From Mycobacterium sp. 155 (GTDB taxonomy: Bacteria > Actinomycetota > Actinomycetes > Mycobacteriales > Mycobacteriaceae): DNA of 64,000 bases. Below, in pieces: positions 47,155 through 55,320 of this stretch. The notes below the pieces were generated by a model. The model did not search any database, was not told where the DNA came from, and saw nothing but the letters and a program-made list of their open reading frames with translations. Every line of letters begins with the position of its first letter. Within the stretch, counting starts at the first letter, position 1. The stretch covers positions 1,054,001 to 1,118,000 of the forward strand of contig NZ_KB892705.1 in assembly GCF_000373905.1 (NCBI RefSeq). Direction: 5' to 3'. A program made the position numbers and the translations under genes.

Positions 47155-47196
47155 AAAAGCCGCGAGGGTGCACTTCGGTGCACCCTCGCGGCTTTT
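47155..47196. terminator. Bidirectional intrinsic terminator between ppm1 and rbpA
   Basis: A perfect 19-base stem (arms 47155-47173 and 47178-47196) closes on a TTCG tetraloop in a C-TTCG-G context. The arms end in AAAA on one side and TTTT on the other, so a short U-run follows the stem on either strand. It lies 6 bases after the ppm1 stop and 9 bases after the rbpA stop and serves both convergent genes. Confidence 0.92.
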
Positions 47197-47205
47197 GTCA
47201 GTGGT

Positions 47206-47544
47206 TCAGCTACCCCGACGCTTGCTCTTGATCAGGTCGAGACGTTCCTTGAGCAGTTCTTCGAGCTCCTCCACCGAGCGGCGCTCCAGCAGCATGTCCC
47301 AGTGGGTACGGGGCGGCTTAACCTTCTTGGGCTCGGGTACGTCACCCTCGATGAGGGTGCCCTCCATGCCGTTACGGCACAGCCAGGTGCCGGGAATCTC
47401 GGCGTCGTCGGCGAACGGCACATCGAACTCTTCGCCATTGTCCGTCCGGTAGCGGGCAACCTGACGCGGCGCCAGGTCATGGTTGCGGTCCGTCTCGTAG
47501 CTCACGGCTCCGAGGCGACTGCCTCTCAGGACGCGATCAGCCAT
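47206..47544 (-). CDS. rbpA: RNA polymerase-binding protein RbpA
   Basis: A 112-residue actinobacterial transcription factor that stabilises open complexes made by RNA polymerase with the group 1 and 2 sigma factors. MADRVLRGSRLGAVSYETDR is the N-terminal tail that reaches the active site. The core domain contains ARYRTDNGEEFDVPFADDAE and WLCRNGMEGTLIEG, the basic linker is KPPRTHWDMLLERRS, and the sigma-interaction domain is VEELEELLKERLDLI. It matches Rv2050 almost residue for residue. ATG 47544 has GAGGAG 8 bases upstream. A putative ECF-type promoter lies ahead. Confidence 0.97.
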   Translation of the reverse strand: MADRVLRGSRLGAVSYETDRNHDLAPRQVARYRTDNGEEFDVPFADDAEIPGTWLCRNGMEGTLIEGDVPEPKKVKPPRTHWDMLLERRSVEELEELLKERLDLIKSKRRGS

Positions 47545-47585
47545 CGTCAACACTCCTCAGTCACACGAAATTATCCGGATGTATC

Positions 47586-47611
47586 AACGCTTGATGGCGT
47601 TGCCAGGTTCC
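47586..47611 (-). promoter_or_regulatory. Candidate SigE/SigH-type promoter of rbpA
   Basis: On the minus strand GGGAAC (core GGAAC at 47611-47607) is followed by 17 bases and CGTT (47589-47586), the -35/-10 pattern of mycobacterial stress sigma factors SigE and SigH. It would start transcription about 35 bases before the rbpA ATG, leaving room for the GAGGAG site. Confidence 0.6.
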
Positions 47612-47655
47612 CGACTCAGCCGTCCATGATACGCCGATCACGATCTGCGGCCGTC

Positions 47656-47661
47656 TACAGT
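47656..47661 (+). promoter_or_regulatory. Candidate -10 box for the zinc-ribbon gene
   Basis: TACAGT is followed by 8 bases and then ATG 47670. It fits a leaderless message diverging from rbpA within the 125-base shared region (47545-47669). Confidence 0.4.
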
Positions 47662-47669
47662 CGGGGACC

Positions 47670-48011
47670 ATGGCCACCGGAATTGCCAGACGTCATCGTC
47701 CGCAACCGTGCCGGTGGTGCGGGCGCGAGGTAGCCGACGCGGGTATGGGGCGCCGGCGGCAGTACTGCAGACAGTCGTGTCGTCAGCGGGCATACGAGCA
47801 ACGTTCCCTGGTGAAGGGCACCTCACTGGCCCCGGATTCGGTGGTGCTCACCGCCGAGGAAGCCGCCCAACTGTCTGACCGGGTCTATCAGGTTCGGTGC
47901 GCGGCCGAGGATCTCGCCACCGCCGTCGATGAGGGTGCCGCCTCCGCCGAGCTTCGGCAGTTGTGCGACGCGTTGATGCACGCCGCAAAGGCGGCCGACG
48001 GCTGGCGTTAG
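47670..48011 (+). CDS. Small zinc-ribbon-like protein (Rv2049c type)
   Basis: A 113-residue protein. Its N-terminal half is arginine-rich with Cys14-x2-Cys17 and Cys33-x3-Cys37 (CRWCGREV, QYCRQSCRQRAYEQR), a likely zinc-binding module of the kind seen in small nucleic-acid-binding proteins. The C-terminal half (LTAEEAAQLSDRVYQVRCAAEDLA and beyond) is helical. It sits beside rbpA as Rv2049c does in M. tuberculosis, but is longer than I recall for that gene. The function is unknown; DNA or RNA binding is a guess from the basic residues. Confidence 0.72.
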   Translation: MATGIARRHRPQPCRWCGREVADAGMGRRRQYCRQSCRQRAYEQRSLVKGTSLAPDSVVLTAEEAAQLSDRVYQVRCAAEDLATAVDEGAASAELRQLCDALMHAAKAADGWR

Positions 48012-48014
48012 CTC

Positions 48015-48020
48015 TACGAT
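48015..48020 (+). promoter_or_regulatory. Candidate -10 box for the winged-helix/hydrolase gene (leaderless)
   Basis: TACGAT is followed by 7 bases and then GTG 48028, the leaderless spacing. No ribosome binding site is present in the 16-base gap after the zinc-ribbon gene. Confidence 0.42.
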
Positions 48021-48027
48021 TGCCACA

Positions 48028-49266
48028 GTGTCCGGCGGATCGCAGCACGAACAGACCGAAGCGACGCGCGCATGTCGCTTCGACGATTTTGTGCTCGACG
48101 TCGGTCGGTATGAGCTGCGGCGCGGCACCGAGGTGATCCGGGTCGAGCCGCAGGTGTTCGACGTCCTCAACCAGTTGGTCCGCCACCACGACCGGGTGGT
48201 CACCAAGGAAGAACTGTTCGATTCGGTGTGGGGTGGCCGGTTCGTCGGTGAGGCGGCGCTGACCAGCCGAATCAAGGCGGCGCGTCGGGCCCTTGGCGAT
48301 GATGGGGAATCGCAGCGCTACATCCGGACCGTGCGGGGCCGTGGCTACCAGTTCGTCGGCGTCCTCGACGAACCCGAGGCTGCGCGGGCCGAGACTGTGC
48401 CGCCGAGGGAAGAGGAGCAACCCCCGCCGCGGCAGCGCATCGCGTTCTGTCGTGCCGGCGACGGTGTGCGGCTCGCGTACGCCGTGGCGGGCGAGGGTCC
48501 GCCGTTGGTACGCGCGGCGAACTGGATGACACACCTCGGACATGACATCGAAAGCCCCGTGTGGCGGCATTGGGTGCGTGACCTGTCGCGCCATCACACC
48601 TTCGTCCGCTACGACGAGCGGGGCTGCGGGCTCTCGGATTGGGAGGTCTCCGACTTCTCATTCGATGACTGGGTCGACGACCTGGAATCGGTGGTGGAAG
48701 CTCTCGGGCTGGAACGTTTTCCGCTGCTGGGTGTTTCGCAGGGCGGCGCCGTGGCCGTGGCCTACGCGGCGCGGCACCCGCAGCGTGTCAGCCGAATGGT
48801 GCTGTGCGGGGCATACGCCAGGGGTCGCGCCGTTCGGGCCGTCAGTGAGGATGAAAAGCGTGCTGCCGCACTCGATCTCGATCTGGCCAGGGTCGGCTGG
48901 GGTCGCGATGACCCGGCTTTCCGGCAGGTGTTCGCCGCCCAGTTCCTGCCCGACGGCACCCGCGCAGACTGGGCCGCGTTCGATCAACTGCAGCGGCGCA
49001 CCACATCACCGGAGAACGCGGTCCGGTTCCTGGAGGAGTTCGCGCGCATCGACGTCCGCGACGCAGCCAGTGAAGTCCGGTGCCCAACCCTGATCATGCA
49101 CTCACGTGACGATCACCGGGTGCCGATGCGGTTCGGCGAGGAACTGGCCACGCTGATCCCCGACGCTCAGCTGGTGGCGTTGTCGAGCAACAACCATCTG
49201 CTGACGTCGACGGAGCCGGCCTGGCAAGTATTCGGTGACGAGCTGGACCGGTTCCTGGCGGACTGA
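48028..49266 (+). CDS. Winged-helix DNA-binding domain fused to an alpha/beta hydrolase
   Basis: A 412-residue fusion. Residues 17-113 are an OmpR/PhoB-type winged helix (FDDFVLDVGRYELRRG, FDVLNQLVRHHDRVVTKEEL, SRIKAARRALGDDGE, RTVRGRGYQFVG). It has no receiver domain, as in CadC-like one-component regulators. After a Pro/Glu linker, residues 137-412 are an alpha/beta hydrolase with DERGCGLSD, the nucleophile Ser237 in GVSQGG, probable acid Asp362 in SRDDHRVP and His390. The triad is intact, so the domain may bind or hydrolyse a small ligand to control DNA binding. No membrane segment is present. The target genes are unknown. Confidence 0.87.
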   Translation: MSGGSQHEQTEATRACRFDDFVLDVGRYELRRGTEVIRVEPQVFDVLNQLVRHHDRVVTKEELFDSVWGGRFVGEAALTSRIKAARRALGDDGESQRYIRTVRGRGYQFVGVLDEPEAARAETVPPREEEQPPPRQRIAFCRAGDGVRLAYAVAGEGPPLVRAANWMTHLGHDIESPVWRHWVRDLSRHHTFVRYDERGCGLSDWEVSDFSFDDWVDDLESVVEALGLERFPLLGVSQGGAVAVAYAARHPQRVSRMVLCGAYARGRAVRAVSEDEKRAAALDLDLARVGWGRDDPAFRQVFAAQFLPDGTRADWAAFDQLQRRTTSPENAVRFLEEFARIDVRDAASEVRCPTLIMHSRDDHRVPMRFGEELATLIPDAQLVALSSNNHLLTSTEPAWQVFGDELDRFLAD

Positions 49267-49340
49267 AACCGCCGCGCTTCTCCAGACAATCTCCACATAA
49301 TCTTCATGCACCGCGGACGGCGGCCATCCATGCTGATGAC

Positions 49341-50057
49341 ATGAGAAAATCCCTCCGCAACCTGATCATGGGTGTCAGCGCGATGATCGCCTTGGGCACC
49401 CTGTCTGCCTGCTCCGGCGGTTCCGCCCCGGAGGCCGAATCGTCACCCGCGGCGGCTTCGACAACAACTCCTGCGGCCGCCACACCCGCGCCGCTGCCCG
49501 CGTCCGTGCGGTACATGGCGGACATGGAGACCGAAGGCAAGAAGATGACCCTCGGTATTTCGGTCGACGGCACCAACGTCACGGCCTACGCCTGCAACGG
49601 AGTCGATGACGAGGCGTGGTTCTTCGGTAACCAGACCGACGGCAATATCGACATCACCTCGAAGCTCCGGGACACGCTCAAGGCGTCGTTCACCGCTTCC
49701 GACGCCAAGGGTGATCTGACGATGAACGGCGTCAACTACACGTTCACTGCTGCCGCGGTGACCGACCCCGCGGGCATGTACACCGCAGATTTCGAGGGTG
49801 TGCGGGCGTCGTGGGTGGTGCGCCCCGATGGCTCGGCGGTCGGTGTGCAGTTCAACGGCGGCATCTCCGGTCGTGATTTCGAGCAGGCTGAGCTGCAACA
49901 GCTCAACGCCCAGCAGTTCCAGGCCCAGGTCCGCAACAAGCGCAAGCTGCAACAGGCGCAGCAGCTGATCCGGCTGCAGAACGGTTCGTTCACGTCGACG
50001 ATCAACGGTCACCACGTCGTCGCGCAGCTCGTCACCGGGAACACGCGTTTCGGCTGA
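49341..50057 (+). CDS. Secreted lipoprotein of unknown function
   Basis: A 238-residue exported lipoprotein. MRKSLRNLIMGVSAMIALGT is the signal and LSAC the lipobox (Cys24). An Ala/Thr/Pro-rich linker to about residue 54 follows. The mature domain starts at ASVRYMADMETEGKKMTLGISVDG and has a beta-rich stretch (NVTAYACNG, AWFFGNQTDG). The final 65 residues are Gln-rich and helical (QAELQQLNAQQFQAQVRNKRKLQQAQQL broken by short loops). I recognise no family. It has its own promoter region of 74 bases after the fusion gene. Convergence with the next lipoprotein leaves 33 bases. Confidence 0.78.
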   Translation: MRKSLRNLIMGVSAMIALGTLSACSGGSAPEAESSPAAASTTTPAAATPAPLPASVRYMADMETEGKKMTLGISVDGTNVTAYACNGVDDEAWFFGNQTDGNIDITSKLRDTLKASFTASDAKGDLTMNGVNYTFTAAAVTDPAGMYTADFEGVRASWVVRPDGSAVGVQFNGGISGRDFEQAELQQLNAQQFQAQVRNKRKLQQAQQLIRLQNGSFTSTINGHHVVAQLVTGNTRFG

Positions 50058-50090
50058 GCCACTCGACTCCCCAGGCGGCTCCGGAAACTC

Positions 50091-50786
50091 CTAAGCGGGC
50101 TCGCAGCTGAACTGTCTGCCGATGCCGACCGCCGGTGGTGTCGGCTTCAGGCAGCCGAGCGGTTCGACGCCGGTCTGGCTCACCCGCATCCCGGATTGGT
50201 GCGCGTAGTTGACGCAGATCAGTGCGGTGGCGTCGGCGCGGCAGCGGTAGTCGCCGAACGCGATCGATTCTCCGGTGGGCAGTTTGGTTCCGTCGCCGTA
50301 GGTGAACCGGCCCGGATCACCGTGCAGCGAGCCGATCTCCAGCGTCGGCCCACCGAAATCCACCCACCCCGAGATCCATTCACCCTCCACGTCGGACGGT
50401 TTCGGCGGCAGGCCGTCGGTCTTGACCAGGCAGGCCAGCTCTCCGTTGACCAGCTTGTCGGTTGCGCACCGCCCTGCGGTCGTGACGAACGCAACATCGT
50501 CACCCAGGTCGGTGGCCTGGCCGTCACGGGTGGCGGTGTGGAAACCGGCCGGATCGGCCTGCGTGCCGGCCTCGACCCAGCGAATGACCTGGGACATCGG
50601 CGTTCCGGCGGGAGGCGCCGACGTCGGCACGGGTGGCGTCGTCGGCGCCGGTTTGGCGCTTGACGGCTGCGCCGAGCTGGTAGGCGTCGACACTCGGGCC
50701 TGCGACGTCGATTGAGTCTCCCCGCCGCCCCCGGTCGAGCACCCTGCCAGTAGCGCAGACACCGCGATGATCACAGCAATCCGCAT
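50091..50786 (-). CDS. Lipoprotein, LppI-like
   Basis: A 231-residue lipoprotein with a short signal (MRIAVIIAVSALLAGC, lipidation at Cys16) and a Ser/Thr/Pro-rich spacer. The domain from about residue 65 has SQVIRWVEAGTQADPAGFHTA, VAFVTTAGRCATD, SGWVDFGGPTLEIGSLHGDPG and a final GRQFSCEPA. Several cysteines in the domain could form disulfides. The layout recalls LppI (Rv2046), which lies in the same general neighbourhood of M. tuberculosis; this link is from memory. It diverges from polA across a 326-base gap. Confidence 0.75.
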   Translation of the reverse strand: MRIAVIIAVSALLAGCSTGGGGETQSTSQARVSTPTSSAQPSSAKPAPTTPPVPTSAPPAGTPMSQVIRWVEAGTQADPAGFHTATRDGQATDLGDDVAFVTTAGRCATDKLVNGELACLVKTDGLPPKPSDVEGEWISGWVDFGGPTLEIGSLHGDPGRFTYGDGTKLPTGESIAFGDYRCRADATALICVNYAHQSGMRVSQTGVEPLGCLKPTPPAVGIGRQFSCEPA

Positions 50787-50812
50787 CCCGCCAGGCTAGC
50801 GGTACGTGTCGC

Positions 50813-51063
50813 CGACCGTGCGGGTCTGCTGCCCGGCACGCCGTGTTCGGGCAGCGTTCTGCGCACGCTCGTCGCGCGTCAGCTCACCCGAAAACGCTTG
50901 AGACGCGCAGTGGCACCCGAAACAAGCTCCACCCTGCTGGGCGGCAGGCCGAGATGTGCGGGCAAGCAATTTCGTGACGGCCTCACACACGCCTCGTCGT
51001 CGCGTGAGCGTGCCCGAAATACTGCTGTTCAGCGGTGCGTCGACCAGCAGACCCGCACGGTCG
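50813..51063. repeat. Inverted repeat pair in the polA upstream region
   Basis: CGACCGTGCGGGTCTGCTG at 50813-50831 recurs in inverted orientation at 51045-51063, a perfect 19-base match. Weaker similarity extends inward so that each arm is about 60 bases long. The 326-base gap 50787-51112 carries no convincing gene; its short frames show no codon bias or ribosome binding site. It also holds scattered CACCCGAAA- and TGCCCGAAA-like words. The arms may be two diverged copies of a dispersed mycobacterial intergenic element. Confidence 0.7.
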
Positions 51064-51082
51064 CGGAGAGACCGGCCCGAAC

Positions 51083-51105
51083 TCGTCGGGGGCGGTGCAT
51101 AGAGT
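51083..51105 (+). promoter_or_regulatory. Candidate PafBC-type (RecA-independent damage) promoter of polA
   Basis: TCGTCGGGG, eight bases, then TAGAGT (51100-51105) follows the TTGTCRGTG-N8-TANNNT pattern with the exact spacing. There is one mismatch in the TTGTCR core, and the next three bases read GGG. Seven bases later is GTG 51113, so the mRNA would be leaderless. The activator PafBC is encoded in this window. Confidence 0.45.
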
Positions 51106-51112
51106 TAGGTGC

Positions 51113-53809
51113 GTGACGGACGCCCAGCCCACCAGCAAGCCCACCCTCATGCTCCTTGACGGCAACTCGCTGGCGTTCCGCGCCTTTTACGCGCTGCCCG
51201 CGGAAAACTTCAAGACACAGGGCGGGCTCACCACCAACGCGGTGTACGGCTTCACCGCAATGCTGATCAATCTGCTGCGCGATGAGCAGCCCAGCCACGT
51301 TGCCGCTGCGTTCGACGTGTCCCGCAAGACATTCCGTAAAGACAAGTATCCGGAGTACAAGGAGGGGCGTTCGGCCACACCCGACGAATTCCGGGGCCAG
51401 ATCGACATCACCAAAGAGGTACTGAACGCGCTCGGCATCACAGTGCTCTCCGAGGAGGGCTTCGAGGCCGACGACATCATCGCCACCCTTGCCACGCAGG
51501 CGCAGGATGCCGGATATCGGATACTGGTCGTCACCGGCGATCGGGACTCGCTGCAGTTGGTCAGCGATGACGTCACGGTGCTGTACCCGGTCAGGGGCGT
51601 CAGCGAGCTCACCCGGTTCACCCCCGACGCCGTCGTCGCCAAATACGGGCTCACGCCCACCCAATACCCTGACTTCGCCGCGCTGCGCGGTGACCCGAGT
51701 GACAACCTGCCCGGTATACCGGGCGTGGGGGAGAAGACGGCCACCAAGTGGATCCTTGAGCACGGCTCGCTGCAGAGCCTCGTCGACAACGTCGACACGA
51801 TCAAGGGCAAGGTCGGGGATGCGTTGCGCGCCAATCTCTCCAGCGTCGTTCTCAACCGCGAGCTGACCGAGCTGGTCAAGAATGTGCCGCTGGCACAGAC
51901 GCCCGACACGCTGCGGATGCTGCCGTGGGACCGCGACCACATTCACCGGCTGTTCGACGACCTGGAGTTCCGGGTCCTGCGCGACCGGCTGTTCGACACC
52001 CTCAGCTCCGCTGACCCCGAGGTCGAGGCCGGCTTCGAGGTACGCGGCGGTGTGCTCGCGCCCGGTGAGTTGGCGGCCTGGTTGGCCGAGCACAGCAACG
52101 GCCGTCGTTTCGGGTTGGCGGTGGTGGGCACCCACCGAGCTTTCGACTCCGACGCCACTGCGTTGGCTATCGCCGCGGCCGACGGTGAGGGCTGCTACCT
52201 CGATACCGCGACACTGACCCCTGATGACGAGGCGGCGCTTGCGTCGTGGCTGGCCGATCCAGGACCGCCGAAGGCACTGCACGAAGCCAAGCTCGCCATG
52301 CACGACCTGGCCGGGCGTAGCTGGAATCTGGCGGGGGTGACTTCCGACACCGCGCTTGCGGCCTACCTGGTACGGCCCGGGCAGCGTAGCTTCGCACTCG
52401 ACGACCTGTCCCTGCGCTATCTCAAACGTGAATTGCGCGCCGAAGACACAGGGCAGCAACAGCTTTCGCTGCTCGATGACACCGAGGGAGTCGACGAGCA
52501 CGCCGTCCAGACGTTGCTCTTGCGCGCCTCGGCGGTCGGTGACCTCGCCGACGCGCTCGACGAGGAGCTCGCGCGGATCGACTCGTCGTCACTGCTGGGG
52601 CGCATGGAGCTGCCCGTGCAACGGGTGCTCGCCGAGATGGAGCACACGGGGATCGCGGTCGACAGTGAGCGGCTCAAGGAACTGCAGAGTGACTTCGCCG
52701 ATCAGATCCGCGACGCCGCCGAGGCCGCGTACGCGGTCATCGGCAAGCAAATCAACCTCGGCTCGCCCAAACAGCTGCAGGTCGTGCTGTTCGACGAGCT
52801 GGAGATGCCGAAGACCAAACGCACCAAGACCGGCTACACCACCGACGCCGACGCGTTGCAGTCGTTGTTCGACAAGACCGGGCACCCGTTCCTGCAGCAC
52901 ATGCTCACCCACCGCGACGCCACCCGGCTCAAGGTGACCGTCGACGGCCTGCTGAACTCGGTGGCCTCCGACGGGCGCATTCACACCACGTTCAACCAGA
53001 CCATCGCCGCGACCGGCCGGCTCTCGTCGACCGAGCCCAACCTGCAGAACATCCCGATCCGCACCGAAGCGGGTCGGCGCATCCGAGACGCGTTCGTGGT
53101 AGGCGACGGTTACGCCGAGCTCATGACGGCCGACTACAGCCAGATCGAGATGCGCATCATGGCCCACCTCTCCGGCGACGAGGGCCTGATCGAAGCGTTC
53201 AACACCGGGGAAGACCTGCATTCGTTCGTGGCGTCCCGTGCGTTCGACGTACCGATCGACGAGGTGACGCCCGAGCTGCGGCGACGGGTCAAGGCGATGT
53301 CCTACGGGCTGGCCTACGGTCTGAGCGCCTACGGCCTGGCCAGCCAGCTCAAGATCTCCACCGAAGAGGCGAAGGTGCAGATGGAGCAGTACTTCGCCCG
53401 GTTCGGCGGCATCCGCGACTATCTCCGCGACGTCGTCGACCAGGCCCGCAAGGACGGCTACACCTCGACGGTGTTCGGGCGCCGACGCTATCTGCCCGAG
53501 CTCGACAGCAGCAACCGCAATGTCCGCGAGGCCGCCGAGCGGGCCGCGCTCAATGCGCCGATCCAGGGCAGTGCGGCCGACATCATCAAGGTCGCGATGA
53601 TCAACGTCGACAAGGCCATCAAATCGGCCGGTCTGACATCACGCATACTGCTGCAGGTGCACGACGAACTACTGTTCGAGGTCGTCGAGGGGGAGCGGGA
53701 CACACTCGAGGCGCTGGTGCGTGAGCACATGGGCGATGCCTACCCCTTGGACGTTCCGCTAGAGGTGTCGGTCGGATACGGCCGGACCTGGGATGCGGCA
53801 GCCCACTAG
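51113..53809 (+). CDS. polA: DNA polymerase I PolA
   Basis: An 898-residue polymerase for repair and Okazaki-fragment processing. The N-terminal 5'-nuclease is complete (LMLLDGNSLAFRAFYAL, GFEADDIIATLA, VTGDRDSLQLV, RGDPSDNLPGIPGVGEKTA). The middle 3'-5' exonuclease-like domain lacks clear ExoI-III acidic motifs, as in other mycobacteria, so there is no proofreading. The polymerase domain has motif A TADYSQIEMR with Asp674, motif B RRRVKAMSYGLAYGLS, and motif C QVHDELLFEV with Asp851. GTG 51113 gives the family N-terminus (MTDAQPTSKPTLMLLDG) and sits after a damage-type promoter. Confidence 0.97.
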   Translation: MTDAQPTSKPTLMLLDGNSLAFRAFYALPAENFKTQGGLTTNAVYGFTAMLINLLRDEQPSHVAAAFDVSRKTFRKDKYPEYKEGRSATPDEFRGQIDITKEVLNALGITVLSEEGFEADDIIATLATQAQDAGYRILVVTGDRDSLQLVSDDVTVLYPVRGVSELTRFTPDAVVAKYGLTPTQYPDFAALRGDPSDNLPGIPGVGEKTATKWILEHGSLQSLVDNVDTIKGKVGDALRANLSSVVLNRELTELVKNVPLAQTPDTLRMLPWDRDHIHRLFDDLEFRVLRDRLFDTLSSADPEVEAGFEVRGGVLAPGELAAWLAEHSNGRRFGLAVVGTHRAFDSDATALAIAAADGEGCYLDTATLTPDDEAALASWLADPGPPKALHEAKLAMHDLAGRSWNLAGVTSDTALAAYLVRPGQRSFALDDLSLRYLKRELRAEDTGQQQLSLLDDTEGVDEHAVQTLLLRASAVGDLADALDEELARIDSSSLLGRMELPVQRVLAEMEHTGIAVDSERLKELQSDFADQIRDAAEAAYAVIGKQINLGSPKQLQVVLFDELEMPKTKRTKTGYTTDADALQSLFDKTGHPFLQHMLTHRDATRLKVTVDGLLNSVASDGRIHTTFNQTIAATGRLSSTEPNLQNIPIRTEAGRRIRDAFVVGDGYAELMTADYSQIEMRIMAHLSGDEGLIEAFNTGEDLHSFVASRAFDVPIDEVTPELRRRVKAMSYGLAYGLSAYGLASQLKISTEEAKVQMEQYFARFGGIRDYLRDVVDQARKDGYTSTVFGRRRYLPELDSSNRNVREAAERAALNAPIQGSAADIIKVAMINVDKAIKSAGLTSRILLQVHDELLFEVVEGERDTLEALVREHMGDAYPLDVPLEVSVGYGRTWDAAAH

Positions 53810-53818
53810 TTCCGCGCC

Positions 53819-55087
53819 ATGACAGAGTCGCTCGCCAACGATCAGGTTAGTTTCGTCGCTCGGCTGGGCGCGGCGATGGGCGCCGCGAACTATCCGGTCA
53901 CCCTGGTCCGACAGATGGTGCAGCGCTCGTCAGCCGCTTACGGCGTGCCCAACGATTTCGTCGCCTTTCCCAACTATGTGCAGGTGGTGGGGCCGGCAAC
54001 CGAGTCCGGAACGGTGGTCAAATCGGCGTACCTAACCAGTGAGCTGCGATTCGACCAGATTTTCCCGCTGGCACGATTGGTGTCCGACGCGATGGCGGGC
54101 CGTGTCCAGCCCGCGGACGGCGAGAGCCGCCTGGACCGCATCCTCGCGATGCGTAGCCGGTATCCCGGCTGGGTCTCGGTGCTGGGGTACGGCGTGCAGA
54201 GCGCCGGGCTTGCCCTGGTGCTGGAACCGACGCTGGTGAACCTTGCCGCGGCCGCGGTGCTCGGCTTGATGGTCGGCCTGTTCTGCGCGGCGGGGCGACG
54301 TGTCGCGATGCTGCAGCACATGGTCCCCACCATCAGCGCGTTCGCGGTGTCGATAATCTGCATGACCGGTGCCCACCACCTGGGATACGACCACGTGAGC
54401 CTGCGGGCGCTGATCCCACCGCTGGCGATGTTCCTGCCGGGTGCCGCGATCACCATGGCAGTCGTCGAGTTGACGGCCCGCGACGTCATCTCCGGGTCGA
54501 GCCGACTGATAGCGGGCTTCATGCAGATCGCGCAATTGGCGTTCGGGATCCTGATCGCCACTCAAGTGCTCGGTGCGGACGGCAGCCAGCTCAGCCCCGA
54601 ACCCATCAACAAGATCGGAGCGTGGGCGCCGTGGGCTGGCGTCGCGGTGTACGCCGTCGGCGTGATGCTGTTCTTGGCACCCCCATTGTGGTTTTTGCCG
54701 TGGCTGGCCGTGATCGTCTATACGGCGTTCACCGCCCAGTTCATCGGGGATCTGGTGTTGGGCAGTTACGCCAGCGGCTTCTGCGGTGGTCTCGTGCTGA
54801 CCGTGTCAGCGCTCGTCATCTCCCGGCGCCGGAGCGCACCACCCGCGATCACCCTCATCCTGCCCGGGTTCTGGCTGCTGGTGCCGGGTTCGATGGGCCT
54901 GATCGGGGTGACCGAGTTGTTCGGAGCGGAAGGCGACTCGGCGTTCCCCGCTACCGTCATCTCAATGATCTCGGTGGCACTCGGTCTGCAGGCGGGGCTG
55001 GTGATCTGGGAACTGGCCAAGCGCAGCACGTTGCGGCGCTCACCCAGGCCCAGCCCGCCCGACGCGACGGACCCTGCTGCGGGGTAA
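53819..55087 (+). CDS. ThrE-family threonine/serine exporter-like membrane protein
   Basis: A 422-residue protein. An N-terminal cytoplasmic ThrE domain (residues about 10-125, FVARLGAAMGAANYPVTLVRQMV, FVAFPNYVQVVG) is followed by about ten membrane helices in two halves. The first carries AVLGLMVGLFCAAGRRVAML and FLPGAAITMAVVELTARDVISGSSRL. The second, DUF3815-like, half ends in LILPGFWLLVPGSMGLIGV. This is the single-chain form of threonine/serine exporters such as C. glutamicum ThrE. Substrate is inferred from the family. It starts 9 bases after polA, and the tail is Pro/Arg-rich. No similar gene is recalled next to polA in M. tuberculosis. Confidence 0.88.
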   Translation: MTESLANDQVSFVARLGAAMGAANYPVTLVRQMVQRSSAAYGVPNDFVAFPNYVQVVGPATESGTVVKSAYLTSELRFDQIFPLARLVSDAMAGRVQPADGESRLDRILAMRSRYPGWVSVLGYGVQSAGLALVLEPTLVNLAAAAVLGLMVGLFCAAGRRVAMLQHMVPTISAFAVSIICMTGAHHLGYDHVSLRALIPPLAMFLPGAAITMAVVELTARDVISGSSRLIAGFMQIAQLAFGILIATQVLGADGSQLSPEPINKIGAWAPWAGVAVYAVGVMLFLAPPLWFLPWLAVIVYTAFTAQFIGDLVLGSYASGFCGGLVLTVSALVISRRRSAPPAITLILPGFWLLVPGSMGLIGVTELFGAEGDSAFPATVISMISVALGLQAGLVIWELAKRSTLRRSPRPSPPDATDPAAG

Positions 55088-55197
55088 CACCCAGCGCGCG
55101 GTAGTTGATCCGCCAGCCCCAGGATCGGCGCCGCCGAGCATGCACGGCTGGCCCGGGCCGACGCGGACCGGGTTTGTCCAGCGTGTCCCCGGTCGAG

Positions 55198-55261
55198 TAC
55201 GCTCAAGAAGTACCTGTGTGTTGACTCAGGTGCACCTGCATGATCTCGGCGCTCGCGCCGA
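55198..55261 (+). promoter_or_regulatory. rpsA upstream region with palindrome and hairpin
   Basis: The 233-base gap before rpsA holds no gene. TACGCT (55198-55203) may be a -10 box. CAGGTGCACCTG (55227-55238) is a perfect 12-base palindrome. TCGGCG and CGCCGA form a stem around a CTCG loop at 55246-55261. If TACGCT is used, both structures lie in a leader of about 110 bases, where ribosomal protein S1 might act on its own message. That role is speculative. Confidence 0.3.
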
Positions 55262-55320
55262 AACCAAAACACGCACGTTTCATGTCCCTACGATTCAACC
55301 TGTCCGGAGCAACCCACCAC

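Noticed and set aside
50796..51116. Short frames in the gap before polA
   Set aside because: They overlap the inverted repeat, have no ribosome binding site, and their shared peptide comes from the repeated DNA, not from selection on protein.
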